Below are positions 1 to 7,492 of a stretch of 8,571 nucleotides of DNA, one piece after another (the stretch's first letter is position 1; every line of letters begins with the position of its first letter). The position numbers and the translations under genes are program-made. The stretch is from contig USOF01000034.1 of assembly GCA_900556285.1 (NCBI GenBank), positions 1 to 8,571 of the forward strand, read 5' to 3'. The stretch is from an uncultured Collinsella sp. GTDB taxonomy: Bacteria > Actinomycetota > Coriobacteriia > Coriobacteriales > Coriobacteriaceae. The notes beneath the pieces were generated by a model that was given only the letters and a program-made list of their open reading frames with translations, did no database searches and was not told the origin of the DNA.

Positions 1-1
1 G

Positions 2-850
2 GTGCTGCTGCACAGCCCCACCTACATCGGCTTTACCAAGTCCATCGAGGCCGCGGGCTATCGTATTGTCCACAGCCCGCTTAAGCTCGACGACCAGGGC
101 GTGTGGCGTATGGACTTTGAGGACATGGAGCGCAAGCTCGCCCAAAACCACATCCATGCCGCGGTGTTCTGCTCGCCGCATAATCCCTGCGGCCGCGTAT
201 GGGAGCGCGACGAGATCGAACGTGCCATGGACATCTATCGCCAGCACGATTGCGTGGTGATATCGGACGAGATTTGGTCCGATATCATCCTGCCGGGTCA
301 CAAGCATATCCCGACGCAGTCGGTGAGCGAGGATGCCCGCATGCGCACGGTTGCCCTCTACGCGCCGAGCAAGACGTTTAACCTGGCGGGTCTGGTCGGC
401 AGCTACCACATTATCTACAACGAGACGCTGCGCGACCGCGTGTGCGCCGTGTCCGACAAGACCCACTACAACGAGATGAATGTCCTCTCCATGCATGCGC
501 TTATCGGTGCCTATCAGCCGCAAGGCTACGAGTGGGTTGATGAGCTCAACCAGGTGCTTGCCGGCAATATCGAGTACTTCTGCGATTACGTGGACGAGCA
601 TTTTGAGGGCGTGAGCTATTCGCGTCCGCAGGGCACCTACATGGTGTTTCTGGACTTCACCGAGTGGTGCCGCGAGCATGGCCGCGATATTCAGTGGTTA
701 CTCGACGAGGGGGCGCGCGTGGGCGTGGGGTATCAGGACGGCCGCCCGTTCCACGGACCCTGCCACATTCGCGTGAATCTGGCGCTGCCGCTTTCGCGCG
801 TAAGGGAGGCGTGCGACCGCCTAGACCGCTACGTTTTTAATGCACGGTAA
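2..850 (+). CDS. MalY/PatB-type PLP-dependent C-S lyase/aminotransferase, C-terminal part (5' truncated)
   Basis: Fold-type I PLP enzyme of the aminotransferase class I/II superfamily. The best match by motif is the MalY/PatB cystathionine beta-lyase group, cytosolic enzymes that cleave C-S bonds of cystathionine or cysteine-like substrates and release ammonia, pyruvate and a thiol. The frame is open to the window edge, so the visible GTG at position 2 is an internal valine. About 282 residues are present against a usual length of about 390, so the N-terminal quarter is missing. Visible motifs, numbered within the fragment: SPHNPCGRVW with N61, SDEIWSD with the PLP-nitrogen-contacting D89, APSKTFNLAGL with the Schiff-base lysine K124, and the carboxylate-binding Arg in CHIRVNL (R257). 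The HNPCGR and APSKTFNLAGL forms favour MalY/PatB over ordinary aspartate aminotransferases. The substrate cannot be told from sequence. A strong hairpin follows 11 bp after the TAA. Confidence 0.87.
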   Translation: MLLHSPTYIGFTKSIEAAGYRIVHSPLKLDDQGVWRMDFEDMERKLAQNHIHAAVFCSPHNPCGRVWERDEIERAMDIYRQHDCVVISDEIWSDIILPGHKHIPTQSVSEDARMRTVALYAPSKTFNLAGLVGSYHIIYNETLRDRVCAVSDKTHYNEMNVLSMHALIGAYQPQGYEWVDELNQVLAGNIEYFCDYVDEHFEGVSYSRPQGTYMVFLDFTEWCREHGRDIQWLLDEGARVGVGYQDGRPFHGPCHIRVNLALPLSRVREACDRLDRYVFNAR

Positions 851-860
851 GTGTGCGCTG

Positions 861-902
861 CATGCGGGGCCTTCTGCCAAGTCGGCTAGAAGGCCCCGCA
901 TG
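861..902 (+). terminator. Intrinsic-terminator-like hairpin after the C-S lyase gene
   Basis: A perfect 15-bp GC-rich inverted repeat (arms 861-875 and 888-902, with core GCGGGGCCTTCT) encloses a 12-nt loop that can itself form a GCC/GGC pair. It starts 11 bp after the stop codon of the upstream gene. The T-tract expected of a classic rho-independent terminator is missing; the sequence continues GTAAAACG. It is still best read as the transcript end of the lyase gene, insulating it from the operon that begins at 995. Confidence 0.7.
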
Positions 903-943
903 GTAAAACGTCTGTAACCATTGGGCGCGCGTGTGGTTTTGTT

Positions 944-952
944 TGCTATCAT
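944..952 (+). promoter_or_regulatory. Possible extended -10 promoter for the binding protein-kinase operon
   Basis: TGCTATCAT at 944-952 matches the extended -10 pattern TGnTATAAT with one mismatch in the hexamer. It lies in a locally AT-rich stretch (935-965) about 43 bp upstream of the ATG at 995. A -35 box is weak: TTGGGC at 921-926 would need a 20-bp spacer. This is a pattern match only. Confidence 0.4.
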
Positions 953-994
953 TTTCTACCATTTCAGTCTGTAAACAGGATCGTCTGGAGCTCG

Positions 995-1864
995 ATGAAA
1001 AGACCCCGTCGCTCGGTTGCCATATCGTTGTTCGTTGCGCTTGCAGTGGCGAGTGTCTTTGTCGTAGCGATAGCTGGCTGCTCCGGGTCGAATGACGGAG
1101 CCTCGACGTCTGCATTAGAAGGTCTGGACGCCTCGCAAGTCAAAGACGACGACCTTAAGACGCTCAACGTCGGAAGCGACCTCTATCCACCGTTTGTGTA
1201 TACCGACGAGTACGGCGATATCGTTGGCCTGGATGTCGAGATATTGACCGAGGCTTTGGCCCGCATTGGTTACAAGCCAAAATACCAGCTGATCGACTGG
1301 GAAAAGAAGAAAGAGCTGCTGGCGAGCGGCGAACTCGATTGCGTCATGGGCAGCTTTAGCATGACGGGTCGCGAAAACGAGTATCGTTGGGCTGGCCCGT
1401 ACCTTGCGAGCCGTCAGGTGGTCGCGGTCGATCCCCAGAGCGATATCTACACGCTTGCCGATCTTGAGGATAAGATCGTGGCGGTTCAGTCCACCACCAA
1501 GCCCGAGGGCATTTTGCTCAATCGCGCAAATGAAAACGTTCCGCAGATCAAGGAACTCTACTGCTTTTCGGACCGTTCATGCCTGAACCCCGCGCTCGCC
1601 GAGGGCCTGGTCGATGCCATCGCCGCGCATGAGTCCTTGCTGCTCACCTACGAAAAGGACTATGGTGTGACGTATCGCATTTTGGACGAGCCGCTGCTAG
1701 AGGTCGGTTTGGGCACCGCTTTCGATATCAACGATACGAGCGGCGTCGACGTTAAGCTCACTCATGTCTATCAAGAAATGCTTGCCGATGGCACCATGGA
1801 ACGTCTGGTGTCAAAGTACTTCGATGACCCTTCGCCATTTTTGAATATGGAGGGCCTGTCATGA
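995..1864 (+). CDS. Family-3 extracellular solute-binding lipoprotein, probable ligand presenter for the adjacent kinase
   Basis: A 289-residue periplasmic-binding-protein-like lipoprotein of the SBP_bac_3 (polar amino acid-binding) family. The signal peptide has a basic start (KRPRR), a hydrophobic run at about residues 8-27 and a lipobox I-A-G-C with the lipidated C29, so it is probably anchored on the outer face of the membrane. The mature part opens with the typical strand TLNVGSDLYPPF, then GLDVEI, then FSMTGRENE, where T124 and R126 fit the amino-acid carboxylate-binding pair of the family. In the second lobe the usual Asp that holds the ligand amine is replaced around D207-A-I-A-A-H-E. 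C190 and C196 could form a disulfide. The start is supported by GGAG at 987-990. The stop overlaps the next ATG by four bases (ATGA), so it is translationally coupled to a histidine kinase. No transporter permease or ATPase is near, which suggests a sensory role. The ligand is unknown. Confidence 0.88.
   Translation: MKRPRRSVAISLFVALAVASVFVVAIAGCSGSNDGASTSALEGLDASQVKDDDLKTLNVGSDLYPPFVYTDEYGDIVGLDVEILTEALARIGYKPKYQLIDWEKKKELLASGELDCVMGSFSMTGRENEYRWAGPYLASRQVVAVDPQSDIYTLADLEDKIVAVQSTTKPEGILLNRANENVPQIKELYCFSDRSCLNPALAEGLVDAIAAHESLLLTYEKDYGVTYRILDEPLLEVGLGTAFDINDTSGVDVKLTHVYQEMLADGTMERLVSKYFDDPSPFLNMEGLS
1849..1854 (+). promoter_or_regulatory. Ribosome binding site of the hybrid kinase, inside the binding protein gene
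   Basis: GGAGGG sits 6 nt before the ATG at 1861, within the last codons of the binding protein. Together with the ATGA stop/start overlap it fixes the kinase start and indicates translational coupling. Confidence 0.75.
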
Positions 1865-4053
1865 TCAATGCGCCCGACCACGCCGCTCAGGAGCGGGACA
1901 ATCGTTCGGCAGGGGCATGGCTCCTTGTCGCTCTGCTGGGGATAGCGCTCTCGGTTGCTGCCGGCATGATGAGCTACGGTTGCATGACGGCCCAAGCCGA
2001 GCAGCGCTTTGCCGACGTTGTCGATTACGTGGCGACGCAGAGCCTTTCCTACGATGCATTCAATAGCGCCTATACGACCAAAAACCTGATTCGCGTTATG
2101 GAGATCGCCGGAGAGACAGCGCGCGATATGGAGTGCGACGGTTCGGTGGATAACGCCATGCTGGAGCAATATGCCGACCAGTTCAACGTGAGCGCGCTGA
2201 TCGTGACGGACGCATCGGGCAATTTGGTGTCCGAGTCCTCGACGGATGGCGTGGGCTATGAGTCACTCGCTACGTATCTCAAGGAAGCACCCGTGCTGGA
2301 GGTGGCAGCCTATCCGCTTAAGTCCTATACCGCCCGCATTACGCTTTCGGATGATTCGGTTGCAGACATTGGTTGCGTGACCCGGCAAGATGGCGAGGGC
2401 ATCGTTATCGCGGTCAGGCATCAGAGCGCGAAGGCAGTTGCAAGCAATACGCTCAAACTGCAGAGCTTGCTCGGTGGTTATGAGACCATCGACAGTGGCA
2501 ATATCGTAATCGAAAGCGATGGCAAAGTCGTTGCGACCAATGCCGTTGAACCCACCATATTGGGCGTATTCAATCTGCCTGCAACGGATGTCTTTATTGT
2601 CGACGGTATTAAGGATCGATGCCTGCCCGGCAAAGTCCGACTGGTCAACGCCAGCGGCGAGTGGTATTTGGGCACATTTGGAAAAGCGCGCGGGTTCTAC
2701 GTGTACACCTATGCCTCGGCGCGGCGCTACTTTGAGGTCGTCGCGGCTGTTGCTGCCGGCGTGCTGGTGCTCTACAGCGGTGTTATAGCCGTTGTTGTGA
2801 TGGTGCGTCGCCGCGCTGATCGTCGACGTTTGACGGACTTGCTGCAGCAGGAGCGCGACTATGGCGACAAGCTGGCAAAGGCAGCGCGTGAGGCCTCGTC
2901 TGCCAACTCGGCAAAGACGGAGTTTTTGCGTCGCATGAGCCACGATCTGCGCACGCCCATCAACGGCATTCGCGGCATGGTCGAGGTCGGCGATGCCAAT
3001 GCGGACGATCTGCAAAAGCAGACCGAGTGCCGCTCAAAGATCTGGACGGCATCGGGACTGCTGCTCGACCTTGCCAACGAGGCCCTGGATATGAGTCGCC
3101 TGGAGAGCGGGCAGATCGATCTGGAGCTTGTTCCCACAAATTTGGCGACCCTCAACCACGAGGTGCGCGATATTCTTGAGCGCCAGGCCGAGGAGCGTCT
3201 GGTGACAATTATCTGCGACCAGCAGACGCTTAATCATCCCTATGCGCAGGTGAGCGTGACGCACCTCAAGCGCTTGTTGCTCAATATTGCCGGCAATGCC
3301 GTCAAGTACAACCGCCAGGGCGGTTATGTTCGCCTGGCGTGCCGCGAGGTGGAGCCAGCGGATGGCGTCCCCGTCTATGAATACACGATCGCCGACAACG
3401 GTATTGGCATGAGCGAGGAGTTCCAGCAGCACCTCTACGAGCCGTTTTGCCGCGAGGAGCAACAGGTGGAAGGCGCTTCATCGGGAACTGGCCTGGGCGC
3501 GCCTATCGCAAAACAGTTGGTCGAGCTTATGGGCGGAACCATGAGCTTTACGAGTGTCTTGGGGCAGGGGACGACGTTTACCATCCGCCTGCCGTTCGAG
3601 AAATGCAAGCGCTCCGAGATTCCTCAGGCAGTTCGCGCGGATGCGGGCGATGGCGATGCGCTCCAGGGCTTGCGCGTTTTGCTCGTAGAGGATAACGATC
3701 TGAATGCCGAGATCGCGCAGTTTACGCTCAGCCGTGCCGGTGCCGTCGTGACGCATGCTAAGGACGGCGAGTCTGCCGTTGAGGCGTTTGCCGCGAGCGC
3801 ACCGCACGAGTACGACGTGGTGTTGATGGACATCATGATGCCTGGCATCGATGGCCTTGAGGCCACGCGTCGAATTCGAGCGCTCGATCGCGAGGATGCC
3901 GCGATCACGCCGATTATCGCCGTGAGTGCCAACGCCTTTGCCGACGACCGCAGGCTTTCGCGTGAGGCGGGCATGAACGCGCACTTGAGCAAGCCTGTGA
4001 GCTCGCAGGAGCTCGTTGAGGCGCTTGCACACATAGCCGCCGACGCTTCATAA
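1861..4053 (+). CDS. Membrane-bound hybrid sensor histidine kinase with C-terminal receiver domain
   Basis: A 730-residue kinase that would autophosphorylate on histidine and pass the phosphate to its own receiver domain. TM1 is at about 18-40 and TM2 at about 293-315, enclosing an extracytoplasmic sensor of roughly 250 residues that resembles a Cache-like domain in size and layout but was not recognised with certainty. A short basic stretch and coiled linker lead to HisKA with MSHDLRTPINGI, phosphoacceptor H361. The ATPase domain has the N-box (N475, N479), the G1 box DNGIG (D512), the F-box LYEPF (525-529) and the G2 box GTGLG (542-546), so it looks active. A REC domain (about 605-725) has the acidic pair E610/D611, phosphoacceptor D657 in VLMDIMMPGIDG and K711 in LSKP. 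There is no PAS or Hpt domain. It is encoded directly after a binding lipoprotein that may dock on its sensor. The receiver closely resembles that of the kinase encoded at 4645-7449. The next phosphotransfer partner is not in the window. Confidence 0.93.
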   Translation: MINAPDHAAQERDNRSAGAWLLVALLGIALSVAAGMMSYGCMTAQAEQRFADVVDYVATQSLSYDAFNSAYTTKNLIRVMEIAGETARDMECDGSVDNAMLEQYADQFNVSALIVTDASGNLVSESSTDGVGYESLATYLKEAPVLEVAAYPLKSYTARITLSDDSVADIGCVTRQDGEGIVIAVRHQSAKAVASNTLKLQSLLGGYETIDSGNIVIESDGKVVATNAVEPTILGVFNLPATDVFIVDGIKDRCLPGKVRLVNASGEWYLGTFGKARGFYVYTYASARRYFEVVAAVAAGVLVLYSGVIAVVVMVRRRADRRRLTDLLQQERDYGDKLAKAAREASSANSAKTEFLRRMSHDLRTPINGIRGMVEVGDANADDLQKQTECRSKIWTASGLLLDLANEALDMSRLESGQIDLELVPTNLATLNHEVRDILERQAEERLVTIICDQQTLNHPYAQVSVTHLKRLLLNIAGNAVKYNRQGGYVRLACREVEPADGVPVYEYTIADNGIGMSEEFQQHLYEPFCREEQQVEGASSGTGLGAPIAKQLVELMGGTMSFTSVLGQGTTFTIRLPFEKCKRSEIPQAVRADAGDGDALQGLRVLLVEDNDLNAEIAQFTLSRAGAVVTHAKDGESAVEAFAASAPHEYDVVLMDIMMPGIDGLEATRRIRALDREDAAITPIIAVSANAFADDRRLSREAGMNAHLSKPVSSQELVEALAHIAADAS

Positions 4054-4055
4054 GC

Positions 4056-4095
4056 ATATGGCCCGGTTCCAAGGTTGGTTGGAACCGGGCCATAT
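4056..4095. terminator. Bidirectional terminator-like hairpin between convergent genes
   Basis: A perfect 17-bp inverted repeat (arms 4056-4072 and 4079-4095, core GGCCCGGTTCC) with a 6-nt loop GGTTGG. It starts 2 bp after the stop of the plus-strand kinase and ends 27 bp from the stop of the minus-strand flavoprotein gene, so it can end transcription from both sides. As with the hairpin at 861-902, neither side has a good T-tract. Confidence 0.75.
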
Positions 4096-4122
4096 TGCTA
4101 TTTGCGAGACCTGCCGAGAGGC

Positions 4123-4602
4123 TTACTTTTCCTGAATCTGCTTGCCGCAAAGATGCTCAATCGTAATCTCGTAGAGCTGGACGCCCTTAATGTCCTTGGC
4201 GATTTCCTCTTCGACTTCCTCGGCGGAAGGGTAGTACTTAAGGGCGAGCTGGCGGACTTTGTCTTCGATAAACGCGGGAGTGTCATTCGCCAGGCGACAG
4301 CGGCCAAAGACCACGGTGCTCATAACGTAGGGAGCCCAGTCGCCGTCCTGGTACCACTCGTTGCCGTAAACGTTAAAGCAGACCTTGTCATCGCGCTTGA
4401 GTGCGTCGACCTTGTGGCCGGCCTTGGCGCCATGGAAATAAATCTTGTCGTGCTCGGCGTCAAAGAAGTAGTTGACGGGAATGGCGTACGGGTAGCCATC
4501 GTCGCCGTTGACGGCAAAGACGCCGCGCTTGCAGGTGGCGAGCAGTTTGCGCGCTTCCTCGTCGGTGATGGCGCGTTTCTTTCGACGTAAGGGCCTAAAC
4601 AT
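4123..4602 (-). CDS. Pyridoxamine 5'-phosphate oxidase-fold flavoprotein, Nim-like (nitroimidazole reductase family)
   Basis: A 159-residue single-domain protein of the PNPOx-like split-barrel superfamily, close in pattern to the NimA/HugZ-type 'PNPOx family' proteins that bind FMN as dimers. The N-terminus is very basic (RPLRRKKR) and followed by the helix ITDEEARKLLATCKRG. Recognisable family signatures are GYPYAIPVNYFF and IYFHGAKAGHK (H57), then a DDKVCFNV strand and VFGRCRL. Some Nim proteins reduce 5-nitroimidazole drugs, but most relatives have no known substrate, so resistance should not be assumed. An upstream in-frame ATG at 4641 would add 13 residues. The ATG at 4602 is preferred because GAAAGGAAG lies 6 nt ahead of it and because it gives the typical family start. 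It lies 42 bp after the stop of the hybrid kinase on the same strand with no hairpin between, so co-transcription is likely. Confidence 0.86.
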   Translation of the reverse strand: MFRPLRRKKRAITDEEARKLLATCKRGVFAVNGDDGYPYAIPVNYFFDAEHDKIYFHGAKAGHKVDALKRDDKVCFNVYGNEWYQDGDWAPYVMSTVVFGRCRLANDTPAFIEDKVRQLALKYYPSAEEVEEEIAKDIKGVQLYEITIEHLCGKQIQEK

Positions 4603-4644
4603 CGTTGGCTTCCTTTCTGGTCGTGCGTGGTGGTTGAGCACAAA

Positions 4645-7449
4645 CTATAGCGAAACGGATCCGTTTTTCTTGATGCGGGCGAGTATGTTTTTGAGCTTGT
4701 TAAAGTCGAGCGGTTTGGACAGATGGGCGTTCATGCCGGCATCGTGTGCCGCCTTGGCGTCCTCGGCAAAGGCGTTGGCGGTGAGCGCGATGATGGGGAT
4801 ATCGGCTGCATCGACCTTCTCGCTCAGACGAATCGCGCGGGTCGCCTCGTAACCGTCCATGTCCGGCATCATAATGTCCATCAGGATCGCATCGAAGCTG
4901 CCGGCGGGATGCGACAGGTACAGATCGACGACCTCGTTGCCGTTGGCGGCGCGGGTGACCACGACGCCCTCGGATTCTAGCAGCGTCTGGGCAATCTCGG
5001 CATTCAATTCGTTGTCTTCGGCGAGCAGCACGTTCATGTCGGCGAGCGAGCAGTCGGGCGCACTCTCAACCGTATTCGCCCGCGCCTGGGGATTCTCGTC
5101 GATATCGAGCGGAATCTCCACGTAGAACGAGGTGCCCACATGGAGCTCACTGGTGACTTCGATGGTGCCGCCCATCAGTTCAATAAGCGACTTGACGATT
5201 GGCATGCCCATGCCGGTTCCTTGGAACTTGCTGCGCGCATCGTCACCTTCTTGGGCAAACGGCTCATAGATATGCTTTAAAAACTTGGGAGTCATGCCAA
5301 TGCCGGTATCCGAAACGCTAAAGCAAAAGAGCGCGCGCCCGTTATCGAGTGGCTTGGTCTTTGAACTAAAGGTGACGGAGCCGCCGTGCTTGTTGTACTT
5401 AATGCTGTTGTCTAACAGGTTGATCATGATCTGTCGGATATGGGTGGGACTGCCGATCATGTATGGCCCCGTGGCGTACGGCAGACTATTGTCCTGCATG
5501 GTGATGCCGTTACTGGACGCGCGGAGCTTGCACAGCACCAGTGTATCGTCACAGAGCTCTTTGAGGTTAAAAGGCGCATGCTCCAGTGTTAGCTTGCGGT
5601 CTTCGATTTTGCCCATCTCGAGGATGTCGTTGATCAGCGAGAGCAGGTGATTGGCGGCAACGCGCGCCTTGGCACGGCTCTCGCGGGCGACCTTGATATC
5701 GCCTTCCTTCAATTCCTCGATCTCGATAAGGCCCAGGATACCGTTGAGCGGCGTACGGATGTCGTGGCTCATACGCGTGAGGAATGCCGTCTTAGCGGCG
5801 TTGGCAGCATCGGCTTTTTTGCGCTCGGTTCGAGCGCGCACGAGTGCCCAGATGAGCAGGACGATGCCGACCGACAACATACCGATGAGGGTAGCGGCAA
5901 TGGCGGTGCGGTTGCGAAAAAGGAATTGAAGCGTGTCTGATTCCTGGGTCGTGTACGACGTGGATGAGTAATTGCTTGCGGAGAGCGATTCTCCGGCATT
6001 GATGATGCCCTTGTTGATGATTCCCAGCAGCTCGGGCTTTCCGCGCGAAATCCAGCACGAGAGCTCACAGGTGTCAGGGAGCTCGACCGTCTCGTAGTCC
6101 TTGAGATCATGACGGTCGCCGATGGTTTTTATGCGTGAGCTGGGAGCGACGATGCAGTGCGCCGTTCCCTTTCTGAGGGCGTCGAACGCTTCATCGTCGG
6201 ATCGGTATTCGGTCACGGTCGCTGTGGGGAACAGGCTTTCAAGTGCATTTTTGTTGACAAACGATGATTTGGTACAGGCGATGTTCTGAAGGTCTTTGTT
6301 CAGGTCGCTGCCGGTGTGGATGGCGGTGAGGGATATGGTCCCCAACGATACCGACTGCACAACGCCTGATTGCTCGGCAAACCAGTAATCTCGGTATACC
6401 GGCAGCACAACGTCTATGCTTCCCTTTGACAGGGCCTTTGACATCATCTTGTAGCTATCAAAGGCGACGGTTTTGACCGTAATGCCAAATTTATCGTGCA
6501 ACGTCGTCGCAAGCGATGCGAGCGAGCCTTCCATTTCGCCGTCTTCGTCTTCGTTGCAGTAGGGGAGTCTGCCCGTAATGTAGCCGAGCGTGATGGTGTT
6601 GTCATTTGTTTTGAGCCAGGAACGTTCGGGGCCGTTGAGCGATGATGAACCGCTGTTTTGGGCCGAGTAGTTAGATTTGACTTCGTCGATATAGCGTGGG
6701 TTGACGCGGGCGATTGCCGACATGGCGGCATTGATGTCGTCCATCAGGTCGGGGCGGCTTTTGGGGACGGCAAAAAAGTAGTCGCTCGAACCAATGTAGA
6801 ACATGGGGGAGGCGCTGGGCGACGAGGTCGTGTCGTTCATGATGATGGCATCGACCTCGTTGTTTGCGAGCGCGTCAAAGAGGGCACCGCCAGTGTCGAT
6901 TTCTTTATAGGTGCAGGTAATGCCTTCGTTGGCGAGCCACTGCTGGCCAACGAAGGTTTGCATAACGTCGGGGTTGCAGCCGATGGTAAGGCCTTGGAGC
7001 GCTCGGGGGTCACCCTTGGCCAGATCGTCGCGATCGGGCTTGGCGTAGATGAAGTAGCGCTCGGTGCCCTCAGGGTTCGAGGAAAAGAGCAGCTTTTGGG
7101 CGCGTTCCTCGGAGTAGGAGATGTTTGGCATAAGGTCGATTTCGCCTGCCTCGAGCATGTCCATAAGCTCGGTGAAGGTGCCGGAGACGTATTCGTACCG
7201 CCAGCCGGGCGTGTAGTACGACAGGGTCTGGAGGTACTCGTAACCCCATCCCGAGAGACGCTCGCCGGGGGTGCCGTCCTGGAAGCCCTCGTTGTTGACG
7301 AGCCAGCCGACGCGGACCGTTTTGACCTGCTGATCGGAGTCGGCGGCAAAGGCAGGGGCGGGCGCGACGGCGCTCAGTACGGCGAGCGCGGTAAGCGCGG
7401 CGGCCAGGGTGCGACATATAACTGAACGAAGGACAGTGGCAGCTCTCAC
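4645..7449 (-). CDS. BvgS-like hybrid histidine kinase with two fused solute-binding domains
   Basis: About 934 residues. The signal peptide has an h-region at about 12-28 and a likely cleavage site AFA|AD after residue 35. Two tandem family-3 binding (Venus flytrap) domains follow, roughly 42-262 and 280-500. The first contains GEIDLMPNISYSEER with R116; the second follows a BvgS-like linker (ERSWLKTNDNTITLGY). One TM (about 515-537) leads to HisKA with MSHDIRTPLNGI (H562), then the N-box N681, G1 DTGIG (D714) and G2 GTGMG (744-748), and a C-terminal REC with E811/D812, D858 in LMDIMMPDMDG and K912. Unlike BvgS there is no PAS and no Hpt domain. Start choice: the frame opens with TTG at 7455, but the AGGA motif directly abuts that codon and sits 6 nt before the in-frame GTG at 7449, which is preferred. 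An out-of-frame ATG-TGA overlaps this start. The ligands are unknown. Confidence 0.93.
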   Translation of the reverse strand: MRAATVLRSVICRTLAAALTALAVLSAVAPAPAFAADSDQQVKTVRVGWLVNNEGFQDGTPGERLSGWGYEYLQTLSYYTPGWRYEYVSGTFTELMDMLEAGEIDLMPNISYSEERAQKLLFSSNPEGTERYFIYAKPDRDDLAKGDPRALQGLTIGCNPDVMQTFVGQQWLANEGITCTYKEIDTGGALFDALANNEVDAIIMNDTTSSPSASPMFYIGSSDYFFAVPKSRPDLMDDINAAMSAIARVNPRYIDEVKSNYSAQNSGSSSLNGPERSWLKTNDNTITLGYITGRLPYCNEDEDGEMEGSLASLATTLHDKFGITVKTVAFDSYKMMSKALSKGSIDVVLPVYRDYWFAEQSGVVQSVSLGTISLTAIHTGSDLNKDLQNIACTKSSFVNKNALESLFPTATVTEYRSDDEAFDALRKGTAHCIVAPSSRIKTIGDRHDLKDYETVELPDTCELSCWISRGKPELLGIINKGIINAGESLSASNYSSTSYTTQESDTLQFLFRNRTAIAATLIGMLSVGIVLLIWALVRARTERKKADAANAAKTAFLTRMSHDIRTPLNGILGLIEIEELKEGDIKVARESRAKARVAANHLLSLINDILEMGKIEDRKLTLEHAPFNLKELCDDTLVLCKLRASSNGITMQDNSLPYATGPYMIGSPTHIRQIMINLLDNSIKYNKHGGSVTFSSKTKPLDNGRALFCFSVSDTGIGMTPKFLKHIYEPFAQEGDDARSKFQGTGMGMPIVKSLIELMGGTIEVTSELHVGTSFYVEIPLDIDENPQARANTVESAPDCSLADMNVLLAEDNELNAEIAQTLLESEGVVVTRAANGNEVVDLYLSHPAGSFDAILMDIMMPDMDGYEATRAIRLSEKVDAADIPIIALTANAFAEDAKAAHDAGMNAHLSKPLDFNKLKNILARIKKNGSVSL

Positions 7450-7483
7450 ATGCAATCCTAACGAATCGAGACATTACCGCATA

Positions 7484-7492
7484 AGGATACCA
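7484..7492 (-). promoter_or_regulatory. Possible extended -10 promoter for the BvgS-like kinase
   Basis: On the minus strand TGGTATCCT (complement of 7484-7492) fits TGnTATAAT with the hexamer TATCCT at 7489-7484, about 35 bp before the GTG start. No convincing -35 box is visible at the usual spacing. One arm of the inverted repeat at 7488-7520 overlaps it. This is a pattern match only. Confidence 0.3.

Noticed and set aside
995..1864. Binding protein as part of an amino acid ABC importer
   Set aside because: No permease or ATPase gene lies on either side; the downstream gene is a translationally coupled histidine kinase.
2263..3015. Minus-strand 250-codon open frame inside the hybrid kinase
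   Set aside because: It shadows the sensor, second membrane segment and HisKA start of the plus-strand kinase, whose motifs are intact.
4075..4590. Plus-strand 171-codon open frame opposite the flavoprotein gene
   Set aside because: It mirrors the minus-strand Nim-like gene. Its translation has no recognisable domain, while the opposite strand shows clear PNPOx motifs and a good ribosome binding site.
4123..4602. Calling the flavoprotein a nitroimidazole resistance gene (nim)
   Set aside because: The fold and some motifs match, but most PNPOx-family relatives do not confer resistance, and sequence alone does not show it.
6658..7425. Plus-strand 255-codon open frame opposite the BvgS-like kinase
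   Set aside because: A low-complexity Gly/Val-rich product, lying wholly inside the fused binding domain and signal peptide of the opposite-strand kinase. It is a GC-rich shadow frame.
4645..7455. TTG at 7455 as the start of the BvgS-like kinase
   Set aside because: The AGGA motif directly abuts this TTG with no spacer, whereas the in-frame GTG at 7449 has a 6-nt spacer and still gives a full signal peptide.
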